Source of the DNA: Acanthopleura granulata
Taxonomy: Eukaryota > Mollusca > Polyplacophora > Chitonida > Chitonidae
Reading direction: 5' to 3'
DNA length: 64,000 nt
Assembly (NCBI GenBank): GCA_016165875.1
Contig: JABBOT010000001.1
Location: 9,861,306 to 9,925,305, forward strand
Both the position numbers and the translations under genes were made by a program. Each line of letters starts with the position of its first letter. Position 1 is the stretch's first letter. Positions 1 through 14,300 of this stretch are shown here, piece after piece. The notes below the pieces were generated by a model. The model saw only the letters and a program-made list of their open reading frames with translations, had not been told where the DNA came from and ran no database searches.

Positions 1-478
1 TCCTCCGACAGGTTGGCTTTGCTTGACCGAGCATTTAATTCAACTAAAATCCACATGAAAAATTAAGCATTGATATGACGATATAACGTTGATTTGAGGA
101 GAATAATCCACCGTAATATGGATTAACATCAGGCCACTGACTGGAAATTAACTGAATAATCTCATGCTGCGTCATATACACAGCAATTACCCATGATTTA
201 CAAAAAGCAGATGTTTTTACTGATAGATTTTACATGTGGGTAACATTTTCAGAGACAGACAGAAGAATTGAACGCAGTGAGCAAACAGTGTCTCCTGACA
301 GATGCTTTATGATGTTCATGTTACTCAAACAGGATTAATGCTCAAATTTCTCACATTGATTTTCTCGTCAGCAAACTGCAGATTTTACTAGCACCGTGAG
401 CACGAAGTACACAGAAGAAATGAAGCATGATGAAATGGAAAACTTTTGTATCATGGCAAAACATTTGCAAATAACATT

Positions 479-505
479 TTTCTCTCTCTTTCTCTCTCTC
501 TTTCA
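479..505. repeat. (CT)n microsatellite
   Basis: An interrupted CT run ending in CAG. It resembles a splice acceptor on the plus strand but no open exon follows. Confidence 0.8.
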
Positions 506-1264
506 GCACAGCTGAAAAAATGAACAGTCTCTAAGGTTACTTTACACACTGGGTTGAACTGTCAAGAGGATAATTCTAGCCAAAATGTGAGTTATACTGT
601 TAAAATAATAAAGACAACATTATAATATGAATTTTTTTTTCAAACCTCAAGACACAAAGCTAGAAGTTTAGTGGTGGATTTATAATGTACAGAATATTCA
701 GCTCTTTACAACTACTGCATTTCACCTGATGTTTAACTTTCTTCAAGTGGCACATTTTGCTTGATCCTGACTAACCAATTCACCTTGTATTGGATTAGTT
801 TCTTATCAGAAAAACAGAAGTTCGGGAATCAAAAGTATCACTTTAAAGCCTTTAAGTGCTTGTGAAATTACAGGCTGCAAGTACAGGTCAAATTGACGTG
901 AAATACCATATATTAAGTAGTCTAGACATATATTTTGCATTTTCACAGCTATCCTGGATGTCCAACAACCTTTATTCTTGTATTCTCTTCACCACTAGGC
1001 CAGACTACTGAGCACTGTGCAGGAGTTTGGGTCAGGCTCAGCTGGGACACTGTGCTACAACTCTGAACTTATAATCTTACACCAACAAGTCTACAGCTTT
1101 GTCAGCGTATATGGGTCACAGTATGAAATAACTGAATGTCCACAGCTCGTATATTTGGCATTAACTAAACATGTATTCGTTTGGGATACAATTAGGAAGA
1201 ATCGGACATGGTTGGCCAGGTATCATCAGGGAATACTAGACAACTGTCTCTAACCCACAGGGAA

Positions 1265-1345
1265 TTAGCAACAGCACAAGAGGCGGGTAGAGCACTTGTC
1301 CTTATTGTTGGGGCACAAAGCTTCAAAGCCTGAGCAATTCTATAG
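1265..1345 (+). mobile_element. tRNA-like SINE head or tRNA pseudogene
   Basis: A near-consensus A box (CAGCACAAGAGG, 1272-1283) is followed 48 nt later by a B-box-like GCTTCAAAGCC (1320-1330), with a GGGTAGAGCAC D-arm-like segment between. The acceptor stem does not pair, so this is not a functional tRNA. Confidence 0.3.
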
Positions 1346-3032
1346 GAGGTGGCCGCCCTGGGTGCTTGATCGAGGATCCCTTCCCACACACACCTCTGTA
1401 CTGCCCGGCTACCAGACCCCAGCCTCTACACACTTTACTTAACACATACTGAACATATTAGGACATCTTATTTCCAGGTCATTTCTCAATCTGCTGAACC
1501 TGATAGGGGGAGACATACAGGACATAAAAACACAATGAGCCTACTGCTCAATAATCACGCAAGGCTGCATCAGCTCTGGTTCCATTTTTTACCCCTCCAC
1601 TTTGTGACTATGGTTTAATCACGGGGTAGATATAGCACCATAGTGCAGTTGTTATCTATATCAGCTCACATGTACACAGATATTTCTCCCCTGATCCAGT
1701 CAGCCCACGCTGATGTGGGTGGGGGCCCCCTACTGAGCTAACATAGCCCACGTTTGGCAGATACCCAGTGTGAGCAGCTCTGTAGACCTGCAGACAAACA
1801 AACCACCATACAAACTCTCCATCCACAATTTCATTTTTAACATTTACATTTCAAAACAATGGTAAATGGTTGCTGGGAGACTAAATACACATGCTCAAGG
1901 CTTTATACAAAACGCTTCATTTTAATTTCCGTAATTACCAGTGTAGGTCAATGGAGATGTGCGCATAAAGCTTTCTGATATGGACATCTGATTGTTTGTT
2001 CATAGTCCGACAAGGTAGGGCTTACACTATCCTCTATTTGACCTTAAATACACATCAGGATTTGATAAGTTTTCAATAACAATCATGTTTCTAACCTTAC
2101 AAAAATCTGGCAAGTCACAAAAAAAAAAAAAGAAAAAAAAAAAAGAAAATTAACTGACTTTATCTGAAGCTGACAAATTGACAAATTGTGACACTCTGTT
2201 GAATATTTTAAATACAATCATGCAAAATGGTGTTGTCTGTGTAGACCTGCTAGTGACACAGACAATCCCATAACGTGATGGATCTGAATGGCTCATACAA
2301 TCTGCAACTGCTACTGTTATATCCCTTAAAACCACAGGTTAACCAAGTGTTCCCAGCTCAGTCTGACACATAACCAACATTGCTTTACATATATAGATCC
2401 ATGACCAAGAATTTAGCCAGAGAAACAGAGTCAATTCAACCAGTGGAAACAAATTTTGCCTAGACTTGAAATTTGCCAACATGGAAACAAAAAAAGGGAA
2501 AAAAAGCATTACTTCATTGCAGAGACTGCATGTGATCATCAAATTCATAACGTTATTAGTAATCTAGTTTAAGCGTAAAATCAGGTTTCATCTGTCATCA
2601 TCCTATTTTGCAAACATTTTCACCGCGGAAGTTCTGAAGTAGGAGATAAGAAAACTAAGGATTATAGGGATACAGAAACAGAGGCAGGGTATTTCACAAA
2701 GGAACAGAATGTTTTTCATCTATTATCTCCAAGATTATCCATACTATCCTTATAGATTAGAGTTTTTCCTTTTCTCATGGTAAGATGCTACATTACACAC
2801 AACACCTCCACATCTCTTAAATACCGCCGTTAAAAAAGGCCTTTGCGATCAATACACTGATATATCTGAAAATTGACAGTGTCACAGCTAAAATTACAAA
2901 AGCTACTGGTATGTGATAGTGTAAGTTCAAGTGATGCGTTTGCACGCAAAACAGCATAGGGTCAAGTAACCCAGCGAACCTATTGGGGACGGGTATCACA
3001 GTAACTCTACACTAACTGGTTACCTTTGCCAA

Positions 3033-3038
3033 TTTATT
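3033..3038 (-). terminator. Poly(A) signal AATAAA
   Basis: On the minus strand AATAAA occurs about 54 nt after the stop codon of the candidate last exon at 3092-3231. The hexamer alone is common in AT-rich DNA; its spacing after the stop gives it modest weight. Confidence 0.3.
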
Positions 3039-3091
3039 TGTTAGCCGTATTAGCTTCTCTGGCGGAAACCTAGCGGACATCTAGGTGTTTG

Positions 3092-3231
3092 TCAAGGCAT
3101 GGCAGACAAAAGAGCAATTGCCATCTGCTCGTTTACCACTTCTTCCATGCTCTTGTGCACTTCAGGATCCGAGACAATGTACCTCGAAGTTTTGATAAAT
3201 GGCGACAGTTTTGATGACTGATCGTTGCAGA
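3092..3231 (-). CDS. Candidate last exon with stop codon
   Basis: After an acceptor (agctctggttacag) the minus strand is open for 45 codons to a TGA at 3092-3094. The peptide contains NDQSSKLSPFIKTSRYIV and an acidic amphipathic-looking segment (SDPEVHKSMEEVVNEQ), and ends ALLSAMP. A poly(A) signal hexamer follows about 54 nt after the stop. The same frame stays open upstream of the acceptor to about 3274, so the exon start is not certain. This may be the 3' end of the gene starting at 42878 or of another gene. The family was not recognised. Confidence 0.35.
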
Positions 3232-3330
3232 CTGTAACCAGAGCTGGCTGACTATTACATCGGCCATACAACACCTATTTCCAGGCCCATCTCTACGCTA
3301 TTAACCTTATAACCTCTATTTCAGTTTTAC

Positions 3331-3423
3331 CTGAGTAGAATAGTTCACATTTCCCTACAATGTCCCTAAAGTCATCAGGCTGATCATATGTTCCTGTATC
3401 TACTGCATAATCAACTACGACGC
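3331..3423 (-). CDS. Candidate penultimate exon
   Basis: The minus strand shows an acceptor-like site (gcattttgctgctaag), 93 nt, then a donor (CTACTCAG|gtaaaactg). In phase 1 the segment is open and reads VVVDYAVDTGTYDQPDDF, then DIVGKCELFYS. The exit phase joins the exon at 3092-3231 across a 99-nt intron. The sequence is richer in CpG than its surroundings. The protein was not recognised. Confidence 0.28.
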
Positions 3424-5364
3424 CTTAGCAGCAAAATGCTTAAGTAGCTGTGTTATATTTTCTATTTAACCTACAATTTGAAACTTGTTGACTGATTCCC
3501 AGTGCATCAATATTAAAAAAAAAAAAAAAAAACCATGCAGAAATGTGCCAATACTCTGTTCCGTGGATGGAGTAATCTAAGCAAATATACATCTGACAGT
3601 AGTAAACAAAGAAAGGCGTTCAAACGTCCCTTAGTGATGTGATGTTAACAAATGGGCTTATGGATAAATGTGGAGAAACATTGTGCACTAAACAACCCCT
3701 TGATTATAAGTACATGCATTTGGAACACATGGTGTGTTGGTAAGGTACAGGTCACATAACAAGGTCTGGGTCACAGAAAAACACTAGGCTTCTTGTACAA
3801 GACAGGGAAAAATGTTGCACAAGTTTGAGGAAAGTTACTTTAAGAGATCAAGGCATCTCATTAAAAAATAGGATATAAATGACCTTTAATACTGATCAAG
3901 GTCAGGTGTTCTTTTCACTGCCAGAGTGGTCATGGATTTCTCCTGGACTCGGGCTGGTTTTTTAGCTCCCATCATTAGGCTGGCCTTGTACAAGTCAAAT
4001 AGTCTTGAGCATAGTGTAAAACATTGATCAAATAACTAAGTACATTACAACGCTAAGGTGCGCGCGTGATGTAAGACGGGCATACCTGGATACAAGTGTT
4101 TAAAAGGTGGAGGGTTCACAATGAAATGGACAGATTGGCTCATACCAGCTACTGACAAAGTTTTTCTTCAACTGATATTTTGAAGGGCTGGTATGCAATG
4201 CCTACTTGCTATCTGCTAGCTGAGGCTTGTGACCCTACAATCAGAACACAGTGAGATTTTGCTCTATGTACCACAAGAACATTAGCAGACTTTGTAATAA
4301 TCACACAGGTGACAGAATATCTTTTGGGTAAAGAGAGAGCATAAACTGCACAATTATTAAAAGAAACAAATAATTACTTTCAGTGGGATGAAATAAATTT
4401 GTTTCTCCACAACAGCAATTCAGACCTGTTCTAACTATTCATACATGTACAGGTACTGATATATGTCTGTTTACAAATACTGCAGCAGTTACAGGAACAG
4501 AAAACTGTAAAAATTTGCCTGAAATTTTTGACTATTACTTTGCTGAATAAGTTACAAATGAATGCCAAAAGAATCAACTCTGAACGACTGGCTACTGCAT
4601 CCTAAATCTGACTGCTTGTAACTGCGAAAATGTATAATGTATGAAATTCGACATCATGTCGGCAATGTGTGAGTTATCTCCTGATCAAAACCAATTAAAA
4701 TTCTGCTCGTCTTTGTCAGAGTGCAGTCGAGTGGAACGAGAAGCTACACAGTTTTTCCACCAGATGAGCACAGAAATACATAAGCATTGGTGACGGTTTG
4801 CTGAAGGTGCCTGTAGCTATTGCTAATGACCCTGCAACACAAGTAGAATGTGTACTGCCTTTCATTACAGCCCATATCATGTATTATTCCCGAACTTCTT
4901 CCAAAGTTTACGAGCAGCATGTCACTGTATTTTCTAAGGCTGGTATACTGTGTACATGTGTAAACCTGCACTTTCCAGGAGGAAAGAAGGGCAAAAAAAA
5001 AAAAAAAATCCTGTTGGAGTTGTTTTATATCTGTTTAAAATCTTGGGGTAAAGATCAGGAGTTGACACCATAGGGCTCAAACCAACTGGTTCGGGATTCA
5101 GTTTGTAATCTGACTGCTAGTGAAATGCATACATTAACTCTACCGCCCATCTTCGTGGCAATCGTATATAGAAGACACCGCCATTCTAATATGTGGGCTG
5201 TGCACAGCAACACCTCCAGTGACGCACCACAGCTTTATCAAACTGTGTAATTACTGTATCCGCGTGTGTGCTGACCTCACAAAATACAGTCTGTGTATTT
5301 CCTGTTAGAATGAGAAAGGTCAGGTCATTTCAACACAGAAGATATCTACTTGTTCCTCATTATT

Positions 5365-5685
5365 CACCTATAAATGTACATAGTTGTAACACATAAACCA
5401 ATATAGAATGCGCCCAATTGTAAGAGATAAGCAGTTTCAATGTGTTGGTTGTGATTCTGTCGAAAAGCAAATTGAAACATGTTCAACTGTAACATATGAA
5501 CTAAGTATGAAAGTCTTCAATTGTAACACAAACCAAATTAAAATGTTTTCAACACAACAATTAGGTTAGGATATGTTCAAATGTCACACAAAGAACATTA
5601 AACCTGATTAAAATGAGTTCAATTATAATAAATCAAACATGTTACAAAATTTTCAACTGTAACAAAACATAAGCACAGTAGGTAT
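5365..5685. repeat. Degenerate ~45-bp tandem repeat
   Basis: The theme GTTCAACTGTAACA followed by an AAACCAAATTAAAATG-type segment recurs near 5370, 5405, 5480, 5515, 5570, 5610 and 5650 with much variation. Confidence 0.55.
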
Positions 5686-8277
5686 GTAGTCTGATGCTGT
5701 AAAAAAAGAAAAGACCCCAATATGTGTAACTCAAACACATAAACCTAACAGTGCTGTCATTGTCCCTTTATCCTGGTCAACCCATACAAACCAATATTTC
5801 CCACCATCACACAGGAAGTAATAATGATCTCCCAGTATTTTCATCTCTGAGATCAGACAAACCCACTACAAACACAGGATAATTACAGCACATGTTCTAG
5901 TGACATCCCTAACTTCTACTATTAAAAGACTCTGATATGACACAGAAATGCAGTTTCTAATGAGTCAATCGTTCACTTTCTGACACTTTTCTAATTTCTT
6001 ACAACTTTTTTGCAGCATTTAGTCTGCATCCATTTGTTTATAGTTTCGTGCTGTCAACTTTTCAGAAAAATGAAATAATGTTTGAAACATTCAATTAAAA
6101 TGATGTTTGAGACAAATGACTAGTGACAGCACACCAGGGCCAAACAATAAGTTTAGCTGCAGGTAACGTCTTTGGAGGTAAATAGGTTTCGTGTCAACAG
6201 TGTAAACTCCTATGGGCACAAAGTTTAAATAAACTCTGCCCATTAATATAACATCAATTTATCTTTTCACATTGTACTCTCAAAAACAAGCGTGTTTCTG
6301 AATACGATTCTTTTCAGATATCACCAGACTGTTAAACTGTTAATTAGAGATTGTCTACAGAGAGTGATAATTATCTGAATGTTAAACAATCATTCAAGGA
6401 AACACGTGTGGATTTTTGGAATTACTGTTGAATAATTACATCAAATAGACTTTGACTGAAAAGAGAAAAAAATATGACACAAGGATTTGAATGCCAGTTT
6501 TTATCTCTGCTTTTTGTCAACAAGAGGGTACAGACAGGTATTTGATTTGCATCTCGTGATGAAGTGACAATTCTACACCTAGTATACAATGATGTGGTTT
6601 TGTTGTTTAGCTTTGACAACTGCTGCGATGTCCAAAGCATACAATTTTCAAAAAATGTCAAGAACAATATATCAGTGGAGGATAAGGGAGAGAGAACAGG
6701 CTGCTGAAAAAGAGGAACCTAAATGCACTTTACAATTTGAACTTCTGAGTGCACATGATGAACCAAGAATACCAGCATACATGAATGTTTTTCAATAAAA
6801 TCATAAAGTAAAAATACCACCACACTAAGGTAAATTGAGGTTTCAAAGTTTTATAATTCTATGTTCCGATGCCGATGCCAAAGCTAAAGCTACGGCGTAA
6901 TGATATTACTGAATTATTGACTGAAATCAGCTTCATTACTGCGTTCATAAGGCAATGCTGCACTCACCATTTCACGAACAAGTCTCCAAACAGACAGGTA
7001 AAGACATCATTTGTAGCATCCATCCCGCTGCGGGGAAATTGGGCACAAGCGGAAAACATGGTGTCCTCGGGATGAACACACACACACACTACAGGATGGA
7101 AAAATATTCTAGCCGTTCGCGGGAGGGTGTAGCTCAGGGGTGGCCAAGTGTGGAGCTATTAGGAAGGCCTCATGATGGCCCAGCCAGGTGAGCTCAGAGC
7201 TACAGGTGAATGGGTCTACCTGACTGACACAGTCCCCTTCATGTACGGCAGGTATCTCTGTGACAAGCGTTACCCCTTGCTGCTAACAGCCGGCTGATCT
7301 CAGGCAGCAGATACCAGGCCTGACCACAACTCTCTATCACATACCTCTACCCCTGCCAGACTTAAGGTGAAGTCAGCCCTATACCCCATTAGTAAACAAA
7401 CCAAGCAGAGAGAGGTTACTCGGTGCAAACTCTGAACTGGTTGACCAATCAGCTGTCAGCTTAGTTCATCTCTTCACTCGCCCGCCCACTGGATGTCGAT
7501 GAAGGGGTTATGAGACTCCAACTGTCAAGGCTACTTCTTCTGATTCAACCCACATTTAGTCTTGTGGACAAGACTGGATATCAAACACATGTACTCATGA
7601 TACCAAAGTTACATATGTCATTCAGGGTAAACTCTTTAGTATCAAAACATATTTAAACGGGGACAAATGCCACGCTTCAATCGCTATTCTGCATATTCCC
7701 CCTATCCCATCTCCCCTCCGATCGCATCACCAATGGGCTGATCTAAAAAGGTTCAAGCAGCACTGAGTACAGGGCAGCCGGTGGAATTGGGCTGGTGCAG
7801 TCCTACCCGCATACAACTTTATTACATACATAAATATGAAGTCAGTGTAAGCCTGCTCACTTTTACTGTACAGCTACAACCTGAGGACAGGATGCAGCTT
7901 ATGGGCCCCGATTAACTAAGTTAATTTGACTTTTTTCACCCTCTATTTTACCTCCAGAACATACTAACATCTACATATACATGTTCATTAGCCACATGAC
8001 TCTCGTTATTTTAATGTTCACATTATAATTAATATACACCATCTCGGGCAAAGTCTAAAATTACCTCTGACACAAATGCTTACTTAGATGTGTGCACGTA
8101 CTGTACACAGGCACTTGTAATTAACAGAACACACAGCAACTAAGTTCAACAGTGTCACAAAAATGGTGGACCCAAAACTGTAAAAGATGACCAGTAAAAC
8201 TGCTGTTTCTCACAATATCAACCCTCCTGGAATGTCAACCTTTGTTTTAGTACCAGCTACACCTGACTGCTGATTGA

Positions 8278-8342
8278 CAGTCTTTATCTCTCACCACCCC
8301 CCCTGCCCCTTCCCCCCCACAACCCCACCCTCTTCCCTTCCT
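8278..8342. repeat. Long pyrimidine tract
   Basis: Nearly pure C/T with several C runs. Such tracts can adopt triplex structures. No coding role is seen. Confidence 0.7.
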
Positions 8343-11300
8343 CATGGGTGGCTAATTCATTTCACCAAAAGCCTAGATACTATCTCTCAATCTTATCTGT
8401 AAACCAATGAACAAAAAACAGAAGTCCATAGAAAAAGTGACTTTGAGTTACACGGCCTCACCCCAGGCCCTGTTGAATATGTAACAGGTAGTATCATGTA
8501 TAGGCAAGGTGGACACCCAACTGAAGAAGTGTGCCATCCATAGGATTTACACAGACTCACTTTTGGGCTGAGGAATGCATCACAAAGACAGTCAGAGAAA
8601 TAAAAACATAAATTAAAACACTGCGCTTTCATAGCATTTCAAAGCTTTGCAATTTTAATATATTAACCTTAAAAAAATATTAGCTGTCAAGATTCTAAGA
8701 AATATGGAAGTAAACTTGTTAAGTCAAAAAGTAGTTTGTTCATAACACTTCAATGATTAAGAAGAAAACAACAAAGGGTTAACGATCACAGGATCCAAAG
8801 GATAGATATTTACACCTTATAATAGGAACCACCTGAATGTATAAACTCTTACAAGTGAAAACATACAGTTTTGGATATTCCACATTTAAAGATTTCCATA
8901 GCGTCTGCCTTTATTTTGAGAATAAGAAGAAAACATGCATACAGAATTTATGACAACTGAGAGTTGATTATCAAAGATACAGTTCCTGGCTGGGATTAGT
9001 GTATTAATGGGGAGGCCGAGGGTGAATATCACACTAGACTTCATCATTACAACAGATTGGACAGGTCAATGTAGGCCGAAACTGCTAGGTTCCTCCTGTC
9101 AGTTCTAAGTGAGGCTATAGTGTTTAGAGGGAGCACAGGTAGACAGGGAAGATGTGTCAAGGGTGGGGCCTCACCTGTACCTACACACCTATACAAATAT
9201 CACCTCATAACTGATAATGACGCACACCCTAGCCCTTCACATATCAACTGTCATAGTGATCTCTGATGTCACTCACGCACAAACGACCTCTATATGTTGA
9301 ACTAAGACAGCCAAGATGTATGAACGGAGACCGTATGTCACAATTTTGTCCTCCTCAAAGTCATTTAACCACGGGAAAGAAGTGAAAAGGCGTTTTCAAA
9401 AACTGAGGACAAGTCATTCTGTGGTCTACTCTGACGCTATCAGAGTTTGATAGTAAAAGTCCTTACACAACTACAGTGTATGTCCTTTAGGCACACAGCC
9501 ATTGTATGGCCATCAATTTGGTAAATGTACGTGTGATTTACTGGGGTAAAAACTGCACTACCTTAACGGAACTGATTAGTTAATAGCGCTTGGAGTGGCC
9601 TGGCTGCATTACTGGCGTGATTACAGGCAATCTGATAGCCACAGGTAATACACCAGGTAGTGCATTACGGCTGGCCACTTTCGCACACCATGACAGATCC
9701 ATTCTCGGATAATATACCGTGGCATAATGAATGGAAATGATCAACACAACAATGCAAAATCACGCACATAAGTTCAGAGTATCTCTTAACATCCCACATT
9801 CCCCCACAACAACATGGGATAACAATAAAAAATATTTATATACCAGAATACAACAGTTTGACAGCAAACTGGACCTGGGCACATCTGTAATTATGAGTAG
9901 AACTTTTTAGAGAGAACTCTCTAGAACATTTGTATCCTGATTCTTCTTTCAGATTATCTCACTTTTCATCAACCTAGCAAATCTTCACAGTTGTTAAGTT
10001 TCTTTCAACAAGGTGTGCTATACTTACAAAAACAAAAACTAATTTGGTCTGCAAGAATTTGCACACAGCTTATCTTTTTTCAAACATCTTTAGCCATTGT
10101 GTAGTTCTGTTTCTTTTCAATTTCACCCATTTGTTACTGTCAGTGAAATTTCCTTCTTGATTACAACAAGCAGTTTATTCAAACATGACAAATGTTGCAA
10201 AGGAACATGGATCCTGACAAAAAAAACCAGATCAGTCTGATAATGAAGATCAGACACGGTCCAAATTAGAAAACCATATACTCGACATAAAATTTCGCTC
10301 ACGACCAAGTTGCACATTTTGCCTTTTTTAGAGTTCTATTGACCTTAGAAAGACATTTTGAGGTTTGGTTAGAAGGTAGGATAATATCCTACTGGATACC
10401 GGAAGGTACACCACCATGGGTAATATTTAATGACATATATCTCGGGTTACATTTTCAGTGCAATACAGTTACTTCATACAGTCATGTGATGCATTATGGG
10501 AATACTCTCAGAGTCATCGATCCAAACACCCACTCATTGTTGAAATCCATTAAAGGCTCAGCCAATCGTAACGCAACAAGAATACATTTATAGAAAGAGA
10601 TAGAGAAAAAAAAAATAAATAAAAAAAATTAAAACACCCACAACAACAAACACATTCATAAAATATCAAAGCTTTCAGAAAATTAGCAAGTTGCGAACGG
10701 TAGTGGGGGACAATTGTGCGCATGGTGAGTTTAGGACGCGCACACAGCACATCCACCAGCACGACCTCTAAGGGGGGGGACACAATCTTTTGTCACCCCC
10801 AACTGGACAGGATCAATGAATCAGTACTAGTCTGCCAAACAAGATTAGTCCATTTCAGACCCACACCTGCTTTTGTATCAGTTTGTCAAATAACGGTTAT
10901 TTTAAAACTTACAGCCTTGTTCATGTCTGCAGGAACTGCAGTAACAAACTATGTACAAGTTTAACGGAAGTATGTCATCGAACTGAGGCATGCAAAAACA
11001 TGGCACCTCATTTGGCCTAGTCAAAAGTGTTGTTCCAATCACAATTAGAGCTTGAAACCCAACAACTGCCTACAATCATCATCATCAATACAATTATGCT
11101 CAAAGCTGGCCAGGAGAGTACCATGTATGATCAATGAAGATAGCAAAAGTGTGACTTACTTAAAGACTAACTGAAACACTTCTTCTGGTTAGTTAAATAT
11201 TATAACTAGTACATAACTAGTACAATTACAATACAAACAATTATATAACAATTATATCAACAGATATGAGTGAAGACTAATGTATGACATAGCACACTAA

Positions 11301-14300
11301 CTGATTAGTTGCAGCTGAAGATGTTTCTACAGTGGTATTGATGTTCTGTAATACTAAGATTCTAACATTTATAGACAGTCCAAAATGCTGCTCTTATCCT
11401 AACTACAATAAAAATCTTTTTTCTTTTTTTAAGAAAATAAAAAAACTGAAGTTGCCTATTCATTGACAACTAAGTTAAGAAAGCTGTGTACAAGTGGTAC
11501 AGGTAAGACGTCACTGATGGGTACATGTAGACATGATAGTGTCCAGGACCTGGACTGTTTATATATGCACGTACAAACAAGCCATAACAACCTGCACATT
11601 TGTGTCTACGATTCAGTAACAATGGCACCAGTTTATCCAAGATGAGAGGGCGGCTACCTTGCTAACATAGAAAGAAATCTACATTTATAACCTGTGTTGT
11701 CACAGAATTAATCTGCATTTATTAGACTGACGATACGATTTGCATGAATAAATTAAAAAGAATAACTTAATTATTAATTCATTTATAAAGGCGACATCTC
11801 ATGGTCATGGAAATGTTAGCAAGGGGCTACATTAATATTTATGGGTTTGTCACACAACTGAGGACCTGGGCAGGCACGTTAGATTACATGGTGACAGGAG
11901 TTACTGCCCCTGATTGGACATCTTGACAACACTTGTAAATTCACTGGCTTTTGCACAACTCAGTTACAATGAAATTTATCTACATTGTTCTTTTATGGAC
12001 ATCTGAACAACACCTGCTAGTAACAGAAACCTTCTTTGTTGGCAACAAATAACCACAGACTGAGAGTCGGTTCTGTTACAAATGTGCCAGTTACACCTAC
12101 GGTGAGGCTTTCCTGAACTAATAACTGGATTACCCTTTCTTTTGTAAAATTTAACCTTGACATATTCTGATCACTTGACCCAAATATCTACTATACATTA
12201 TAAATAAATATAACTACTTCTCCAAGAAAAGTACAATGAAGTAAAAAACATTTCCTGCAAAGTGGGATTTACATTGTCATTTTCATAAAGGAAGATGTTA
12301 ACAGTGACAGATTTCATCTTATTGTAGATAAAACAAGAAAAAAAAAAAAAACAATAAAAAAGACCACATAGAAAACTAGGCACTACAACTTAATGCAAAA
12401 CAATGCATATAACTTAATTACAAAATGAATACATCCCTGCAAATAATACCTTCATTATTACTGTCTGTAATTGACAAGGTATTGAACCTCACCTATCCAC
12501 TGCTCTTTAATAAAACACCTTTTTAGGGAGCAGAACATCTGCATACTATGTATACAGGAAATGAGATACATTGGCCTGTAATAGTCCTGTTAAAGGCTTA
12601 GAAAAAACAATATCCATGGCAAAATGTTATTGGACATAAGTATTAAATGAAAACCAACAGCTTTCATTTCCCTGAAAATCACAACCAGAGTGTTTTAATT
12701 AACATTGCAAAGAACTACATGTAGAAGTACTTAATATTAATAAGGTATTTAAAGACGCACAAACAATTGCCTATTTAATACTTGTGTGAGCTGGCTTGCT
12801 GATGACAGTGGAAACTCTCTGATGTTATTATCGGCTCAGACGACATACGGGTGATCTGAGTTATCTGGTGAGATAGGCAATTAACCTGCCAATGTCGCAA
12901 TAATCCAGTTAACTGAAAGCTTTTGTTCATGGGCCGTTCTGTTTCTGCCATAGTTCATTACCTAAGTTTGTGTGTAGTATGTATAATCAAAACGAAACTC
13001 TTATAAATCACATTTCTAAACAAGAACTAATTCCCCATCAGACCTGACATTCTGAACACATAGTAATTAATACAAACAAAGGACATCCATCCCAGGTTAA
13101 ATCCACACAAGACTATGTATATACAAGTTTATGCCACCATTCAGTTTTACAGTCACTTAGCCACATAAAACATAGTATATCCAGAAAAAAAACAAAAAAA
13201 ATATGACAACAAGGATGCTTGAAACTCTTATTGAAGTTAGAACAAAAGCATTCAGTTCATGAGGACTGTTCCATTTGCTGTGAGCTAAAACCAGAGGTAA
13301 TTAGATGGAGCTACCTCTGGACTCAGCAGAAAAACAAACTTCTTTGATCAAGTTTATTTTTACTCAGTTCTGGCTGAGGTCACTAGTTGAACCAGTCTAT
13401 CAATTGCTTGATAAAATAAACACTTCTCCCTGCCATTGACACCTAACATTTGAGGCTGCAAATCAGCTACAGGCCTAACCATCCACTGCTGTACACAATG
13501 CTGTGGCACAGATTAGTGGTGGTGTAGGGTTCAGAGGTCAAGGGTCCTGATCTGGGCTACACCTCAAGATGCATCAATAGTGCAACACTTCAGCATGAAG
13601 TTTTCGGGTATGAACCATGTATGAAGAGAAAAATTCTCTGTTCCCTTCTAAAACATGGCACATTTTAGGTAAAACTTTCTTAGTTCAAAGCAATTTTTTG
13701 CATATTTTGTAACAGCATGAATCTTTTTTCCTTAGCCAAAATGATACAGGTTCAACAAGTGTACATAAGCACAATGTAGGCATAATACCCATTTACATAC
13801 CCGCAAAATGGTACTGTCAAACCTATCCTAACTGTCCAGCTACATAGAAAGAGAAAAGCACAACTAATCTTATGACCTGAATATTACAAGAAATAAGTCA
13901 TGAGAACATATCTTTTCTCTGCTATATACATTTATGGTGTTTCCACTGTTGACAATCAGGTTGGCTGCAGGTGAGGTAAAAAAACACTAATGACTGTTAG
14001 ACTTTATGCTATTTATTTTACAGGACCCAATAAGTTTGGAAGCTGCACCATTTTCCATGGTAAAAAAATCTAGCTGATTTTTTTCCTCATTTATGCTTTG
14101 TTTCTTTTCTTGTCTGTTAAGTCTTGGGTGTCCATATCTGACAGTGATACAAGGTAACCAAAACTTTCTGGATGCGATGACAAAGTGGGTCTGGATACAT
14201 TGACAAAGTGGAATGACTAACAATGTGTTTGGGCTGGAATACAGTTAAGCAAACGTTGGTGAAATTCTGCAGCTGTTAATAACATGTGAATCACAACTAG

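Larger units (their letters stand above)
1..3032. other. Non-coding, AT-rich
   Basis: Apart from the CT microsatellite and a tRNA-like head near 1.27 kb, this holds A-rich tracts at 2119-2147 and no supported exon. At 2817-2999 the minus strand has a 60-codon frame with a hydrophobic stretch (FVILAVTLSIFRYISVLIAK), located past the poly(A) signal. It has no other support. Confidence 0.5.

Noticed and set aside
2817..2999. 60-codon minus-strand ORF with a hydrophobic segment
   Set aside because: It lies past the presumed poly(A) signal and has no splice or start support.
7126..7200. tRNA-like A box (TAGCTCAGGGGT)
   Set aside because: No B box at the expected distance and no cloverleaf.
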